Source of the DNA: JBFWMG01 sp050251715
GTDB taxonomy: Bacteria > Desulfobacterota > Desulfovibrionia > Desulfovibrionales > Desulfovibrionaceae
NCBI GenBank assembly: GCA_050251715.1
Contig: JBFWMG010000009.1
Span: forward strand, 70,296 to 134,295
DNA: 64,000 bases
Direction of reading: 5' to 3'
The translations under genes and the position numbers were made by a program. Below the pieces are notes generated by a model, which did not search any database, was not told where the DNA came from, and saw only the letters and a program-made list of their open reading frames with translations. Positions 60,299 through 64,000 of the stretch are shown here, piece by piece (positions within the stretch are counted from its first letter, which is position 1; every line of letters begins with the position of its first letter).

Positions 60299-60928
60299 AT
60301 GACACCTCGCAAGATCATTCCCCTGCGCGAAAGCGCCGACGCCCGCGAGCGCATGGTGCGCGCCGTGGGGCCGGTGCTGGCGGCCCACGGTTTTGTGCGT
60401 TTTGACGCGGACAAGGTGGCCTGCCGGGCGGGCGTGGGCAAGGGGCTTGTGTACCGCGCCTTCGGCTCCCTGGAAAACCTGGTGCGCGCCTATGCCGAGC
60501 ACCCGGACTTCTGGCCCTCGGTGGAGGAGCTGCTGGGCCCGGATCCCGCCGCCGTGCAGGCGTTGTCCCCCGCGGACCAGATGGGGTTCTTTTTCCGGCG
60601 CTACATGGAGGCCATGCGCGCGCGGCCCGACACCAGCGGCATCCTGGCCCGCGAGCTGCTGGAGCGCCACCCCCTGGCCGAGCCCCTGGAGGACGTGCGC
60701 GTGCGCCGCTCGCTCGAACTGTTCGAATACATCCAGGGCGATTTTCCGGACAATGTGGACGTGTCCGCCGTGGTGGCGGTGATGGCGGGCGCGTTCCAGT
60801 ATCTGGCCATCCGCGCCCGCACCACCACCTCGTTCGGCGGCGTGGACCTGGACACGGACCAGGGCTGGCAGCGCATCGGCGCGGCCATGGACATCCTGCT
60901 CCGCCGCGCGCTGGAGGGCGACGCCTAG
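60299..60928 (+). CDS. TetR family transcriptional regulator
   Basis: The 209-residue protein has a TetR-type DNA-binding domain (about 15-65; helix-turn-helix in DADKVACRAGVGKGLVYRAFGSLENLV). The C-terminal domain is not assigned. CAGGAGGAC stands before the start. Its 3' end overlaps the endonuclease IV gene on the other strand by four bases. The 284 bases before it hold no gene and no feature that I can support. Confidence 0.83.
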   Translation: MTPRKIIPLRESADARERMVRAVGPVLAAHGFVRFDADKVACRAGVGKGLVYRAFGSLENLVRAYAEHPDFWPSVEELLGPDPAAVQALSPADQMGFFFRRYMEAMRARPDTSGILARELLERHPLAEPLEDVRVRRSLELFEYIQGDFPDNVDVSAVVAVMAGAFQYLAIRARTTTSFGGVDLDTDQGWQRIGAAMDILLRRALEGDA

Positions 60929-61806
60929 CCCGCCGCGCGCCCCCCTCCCGCCGCGTCGCATGCTGCCGCCAGCGCGCGCAGCACCCCCAGATTGACGCGA
61001 TCCTCGGCCAGGTCCTTGCCCTTGGGCGTCTCGATGACCTTGGGCACCTGGGCAAAGCGCGGGTCGCGCATGAGCAGGCCAAACCCCGCCAGCCCCATCT
61101 CCCCCTGGCCGATGTGCTCGTGCCGGTCCTTGCGGCTGCCCAAGCCGAACTTCGCGTCGTTGACGTGGAAAAACCGCAGATGGCGCAGCCCCACCGCCGC
61201 GTCGAACGCCTCGAACACCCCGGCATAGCCCGCCTCGCTGGCCACGTCGTACCCGGCGGCAAAGGCGTGGCAGGTGTCAAAACACACGCCCAGCCGGTCC
61301 GGGTGGCGCGAGGCGGCCCGGATGGCGGCCAACTCCTCGAAACGGCTGCCCAGGTTGGTGCCCTGGCCCGCCGTGTTCTCCAGCAGCACCAAAACCCGCT
61401 CCGTGCCCGAATGGGCCAGGGCCGCGTCCAGGTTGGCCGCGTAGCGCGCAATGCCCGCCTCCTTGCCCAGCCCCATGTGCGACCCCGGATGCGTGACCAG
61501 ATAGGCCACGCCCAACGCCTCGGCCCGGGCCAGTTCCATGGCGAAGCCGTCCAGGGACTTGGCCAGCGTCTCCTCGTTGGTGGAGGCGAGGTTGATGAGA
61601 TAGGAATCGTGGATCAGGATGGGATACTCGCCCCACGCGCGCCAGCGCCCCGCAAAAGCCGCCACGTCGGCCCGGGACAGGTCCGGCACCCGCCACTGCC
61701 GCTGGTTGCGGGAAAAAAGCTGCAACGCCGTGCCGCCCACGGCCTCGATCTCGTCGAACGCCCGCGTCAGGCCGCCGGCAATGGACATGTGCGCGCCCAG
61801 ATACAT
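60925..61806 (-). CDS. nfo: Deoxyribonuclease IV (endonuclease IV)
   Basis: The 293-residue protein keeps the metal ligands of endonuclease IV in order: His in ILIHDSYLINLAS, His in THPGSHMG, Glu in LLENTAGQG, Asp and His in CFDTCHAFAAGYD, His/Asp/His in FFHVNDAKFGLGSRKDRHEHIGQG and Glu in VIETPKG. It cuts DNA at abasic sites with three zinc ions during base-excision repair. Length is normal. AAGGGGTGG precedes the start; a longer frame upstream is not supported. Confidence 0.94.
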   Translation of the reverse strand: MYLGAHMSIAGGLTRAFDEIEAVGGTALQLFSRNQRQWRVPDLSRADVAAFAGRWRAWGEYPILIHDSYLINLASTNEETLAKSLDGFAMELARAEALGVAYLVTHPGSHMGLGKEAGIARYAANLDAALAHSGTERVLVLLENTAGQGTNLGSRFEELAAIRAASRHPDRLGVCFDTCHAFAAGYDVASEAGYAGVFEAFDAAVGLRHLRFFHVNDAKFGLGSRKDRHEHIGQGEMGLAGFGLLMRDPRFAQVPKVIETPKGKDLAEDRVNLGVLRALAAACDAAGGGRAAG

Positions 61807-61943
61807 CGCCACCCCTTTTTCATGCATGGTGTAATTTATGCCGCCTGCGCAATGGACGCCATGCCGTGGAATGCATAAAGTGGACGCAAAGAGCAAGGCC
61901 GCACCCTGGCGTGCCGGAGCAATGACATGGATAAGGGAATGAC

Positions 61944-63440
61944 GTGGATAAGGGAATGACGGAATCACACACAGCCTGTGTCTTCAGGGTCGATTATCTG
62001 CGCAACGTCTTTCTGGCCGCGTGCGTCATCGCCATAGCCCTGCCCCTGCTCAACGTCCTGGTCATCTACCCCGCCTTTACCCACGAGCTGGAGGCCATGG
62101 CCGAGGAATCCGGGGTGCGCATGGCCCATTATTTCCACGCAACCCTGGGCGCAGGCAAGCCCTTCCGCTTGAGCGACGCCCAAACCCCCGCCTTTCGCGA
62201 CACCGTCGCCTCGATGCAGGCAGGGTTCGGCTTCATCAAGATCAAGGTCTATGCACCCGATGGCCAGGTCGTCTACTCCGTGGACCCTGGTGAGTTGGCC
62301 TCGTTCAACACAGGGGAGGACTTCAAGAGGGTGGCTGCGACCCGCACATCCTATTCGCATCTGGTGCGCAAGTGGCATACCACCCAGGAAGGCGCCGTCA
62401 CCGACCGGGATGTCGTGGAAACCTACGTGCCCCTTGCGGACAACAATCAGCTGATCGGCGTGCTGGAATTTTACTTCGACATCTCGGCCCGCAAGCGCTC
62501 CCTGGACTCGATCCTGGCGTCTGCCACCGCTGGCGTGACCGTGTTCGCCGCCATCCTGTTCGGCATTTTCCTGCTCACCCTGCGCCGCGCCGCAGGCAGC
62601 ATCAAGGCGCGCGAGCAGGCCGAGGCCAAGCAGCGCGCGCTCAACAAGGAACTGGCCCAGGCCAACGAGCGGCTCATGGAACTGGACCACCTCAAGACCG
62701 CGTTCCTTTCCTCCGTGTCGCACGAACTGCGCACCCCGCTCACGTCCATCCTCGGCTTCATTCGCCTTATCCATAAGGATGTCACCAAATATTTCATCCC
62801 CTTGGCGCAAGAACCAACGACCACGCACAAGGCGCGCCGCATCCAGGACAATCTGGATATCATCGCCCTGGAAGGAGGCCGCCTGTTGCGTCTCGTCAAC
62901 TCCGTGCTCGACCTGCACAAGATCGAGGCGGGCAAGATGGAATGGCACATGGCGACCGAGGACATGAACGCCATCGCCCGCCGCGCCGCGCTGGCCATGA
63001 GCAGCCTGTTCGAGGAAAACGCCCAGGTGGAGTTGCGCCTGGACCTGGCGGACGCGCTGCCGCCCGTGCACATGGACAGCGACCGCATCGAGCAGGTGAT
63101 CCTGAATCTGCTGTCCAATGCGGCCAAATTCACCCGCGCGGGAAACGTGACGCTGTCCACGCGGGCCAGGGACGGCATGGTGGAACTGGCCGTGGCGGAT
63201 ACCGGCAACGGCATCCGGCCGGAAGAATTGGACAACGTGTTCGAAACCTATTATCAGGCGACCCGCGACAAGGAAGAGGCGGCAACCTATCAGGGCACCG
63301 GGCTTGGCCTTGCCATCTGCCGCCAGATCGTGGAGCACCATCAGGGCCGCATCAGCGCCACGTCGGTGCATGGCAAGGGGAGCGTGTTTTCCTTCACCCT
63401 GCCCGCGTCGGCCGCCCCGGCGGCAAGTCCCGCATCCTGA
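61944..63440 (+). CDS. Membrane sensor histidine kinase
   Basis: The 498-residue protein has two membrane helices (about 20-42 and 192-212) around a periplasmic sensor of about 150 residues. A coiled segment, HisKA (His in SVSHELRTPLTS), and HATPase with DTGNGI and GTGLGLAIC follow. There is no receiver. The HisKA region, including its insertion, resembles that of the kinase ending at 16744, suggesting a shared origin. The start is a GTG with AAGGGA six bases upstream; ATG at 61956 is possible. No response regulator is adjacent; the next gene is an AsnC-type protein. Confidence 0.87.
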   Translation: MDKGMTESHTACVFRVDYLRNVFLAACVIAIALPLLNVLVIYPAFTHELEAMAEESGVRMAHYFHATLGAGKPFRLSDAQTPAFRDTVASMQAGFGFIKIKVYAPDGQVVYSVDPGELASFNTGEDFKRVAATRTSYSHLVRKWHTTQEGAVTDRDVVETYVPLADNNQLIGVLEFYFDISARKRSLDSILASATAGVTVFAAILFGIFLLTLRRAAGSIKAREQAEAKQRALNKELAQANERLMELDHLKTAFLSSVSHELRTPLTSILGFIRLIHKDVTKYFIPLAQEPTTTHKARRIQDNLDIIALEGGRLLRLVNSVLDLHKIEAGKMEWHMATEDMNAIARRAALAMSSLFEENAQVELRLDLADALPPVHMDSDRIEQVILNLLSNAAKFTRAGNVTLSTRARDGMVELAVADTGNGIRPEELDNVFETYYQATRDKEEAATYQGTGLGLAICRQIVEHHQGRISATSVHGKGSVFSFTLPASAAPAASPAS

Positions 63441-63465
63441 CCCCCTATCCAAAAAGGAGAAAACC

Positions 63466-63738
63466 ATGGTCAACGCCATAGTCTTGATGAAGGTGGATCC
63501 CAGAAAGGTGAACGAGGTGGCCGAGGCCGTGGCCAGCCTGTCCTGCGTGTCCGAGGCCTTTTCCGTGGGCGGACGGTTCGACGTGGCGGCCATTGTGCGC
63601 GCCAAGGACAACGAGGCGCTGGCCGACACCGTGACCCGGCAATTTTTGGCCATCGAGGGCATCGTGTCCTCGGAAACCCTCATCGCCTTCAAGGCCTTTT
63701 CCCGCTACGACATGGAGCGCATGTTCGACATGGAATAG
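63466..63738 (+). CDS. Stand-alone Lrp/AsnC ligand-binding (RAM) domain protein
   Basis: The 90-residue protein corresponds only to the C-terminal RAM domain of Lrp/AsnC regulators: AIVLMKVDPRKVNEVAEAV at the start, SVGGRFDVAAIVRAKD in the middle and VSSETLIAFKAFSRY near the end. It has no DNA-binding domain. Such proteins bind amino acids and form rings. AAAGGAG precedes the start. It lies 25 bases after the histidine kinase gene, so the two probably share a transcript. Confidence 0.85.
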   Translation: MVNAIVLMKVDPRKVNEVAEAVASLSCVSEAFSVGGRFDVAAIVRAKDNEALADTVTRQFLAIEGIVSSETLIAFKAFSRYDMERMFDME

Positions 63739-63750
63739 GCGCGGCGGCCC

Positions 63751-63914
63751 CTGGGGAACCCGCCTGTCCCACCGTATCCACCTCCCCAGCCAGCAGTTTT
63801 TGGGGAAAGAGAGAGGTGAGAGGATGGGGGTCCGGGGGAAGGAGAGAGGAGAGGGAAAACCCCTTTTTTCGCCGAAAAAGGGGTTTTCCCGCTCCTCTCT
63901 CCTTCCCCCGGGGC
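63751..63914 (+). repeat. Dispersed hairpin element B, copy 3
   Basis: Same order of boxes as 86-211: CTGGGGAAC, CCGTATCC, CCAGCAGTTTTTGGGGA, then a long hairpin. The hairpin (about 63833-63911) pairs GGGGGAAGGAGAGAGGAG with its complement and has an inner AAAACCCC/GGGGTTTT stem. It starts 12 bases after the AsnC-type gene. Confidence 0.8.
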
Positions 63915-64000
63915 GTTGGGCCGGGCGCGCGCGCCCGGCCTTGTGCCGTCACATACCCCGCCGCACGCAACAGCACGGGCCGGTATCTTTCTATCTCGTA
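63915..64000. other. Right-edge segment
   Basis: No gene is seen. A GGCCGGGCGCGCGCGCCCGGCC palindrome-type hairpin lies at about 63919-63940 without a T run. Confidence 0.4.

Overview
The window is GC-rich bacterial DNA, probably from a sulfate-reducing deltaproteobacterium related to Desulfovibrio. This is an inference from gene content: a large heterodisulfide-reductase (Hdr) type electron-transfer cluster, many sigma-54 activators and sensor kinases, HD-GYP and PilZ signalling, and an AmmeMemoRadiSam protein. No rRNA, tRNA, CRISPR array, phage gene or transposase was seen.

Layout. 1-2050: an AmmeMemoRadiSam B gene, then one arm of a 903-bp inverted repeat. 2055-26500: the segment enclosed by that repeat. 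It holds a DUF401 permease, a PilZ protein, a class II aldolase, a receiver/ECF-sigma/CpxP-like operon, MarC and a K+ channel, a divergent sigma-54 activator, GAF/HD-GYP, a TrkA-Usp protein with its CPA2 antiporter, a periplasmic-sensing histidine kinase, a very large TPR protein, a BtaA-like protein and an acyl-CoA dehydrogenase. 26572-27474: the second repeat arm, separating the dehydrogenase from an ETF:quinone-oxidoreductase-like gene. 29460-30210: two diverged relatives of the repeat, head to head. 30210-32690: Xaa-Pro peptidase and a TetR regulator. 32790-36283: an NtrC-type regulator and a hybrid histidine kinase. 36890-48611: the Hdr cluster in one direction (HdrA, MvhD, FrhB-like, a 1170-residue double HdrA, HdrC, HdrB, UspA, NifU-like, HdrD-like). 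48691-52518: malate synthase G, a GarR-type reductase and a cereblon-like CULT protein. 52604-57509: a molybdopterin oxidoreductase, then amtB-glnB and a small gene behind a good sigma-54 promoter. 57718-63738: a Sel1 protein, AraC and TetR regulators, endonuclease IV, a histidine kinase and a small AsnC-type protein.

How it works together. The Hdr cluster looks like a cytoplasmic flavin-based electron-bifurcating or confurcating complex. HdrA, MvhD and an FrhB-like subunit would bring in electrons, and HdrB with its two CCG motifs would reduce a disulfide. The adjacent divergent kinase/NtrC pair, two dyads and a near-consensus -24/-12 promoter suggest that the cluster is switched by sigma-54. 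The giant HdrA carries a receiver-like domain inside the polypeptide.

Intergenic DNA is unusually rich in structure. Three dispersed families of palindromic elements recur. One has 24-bp stems that differ between copies but remain paired, around an invariant loop.
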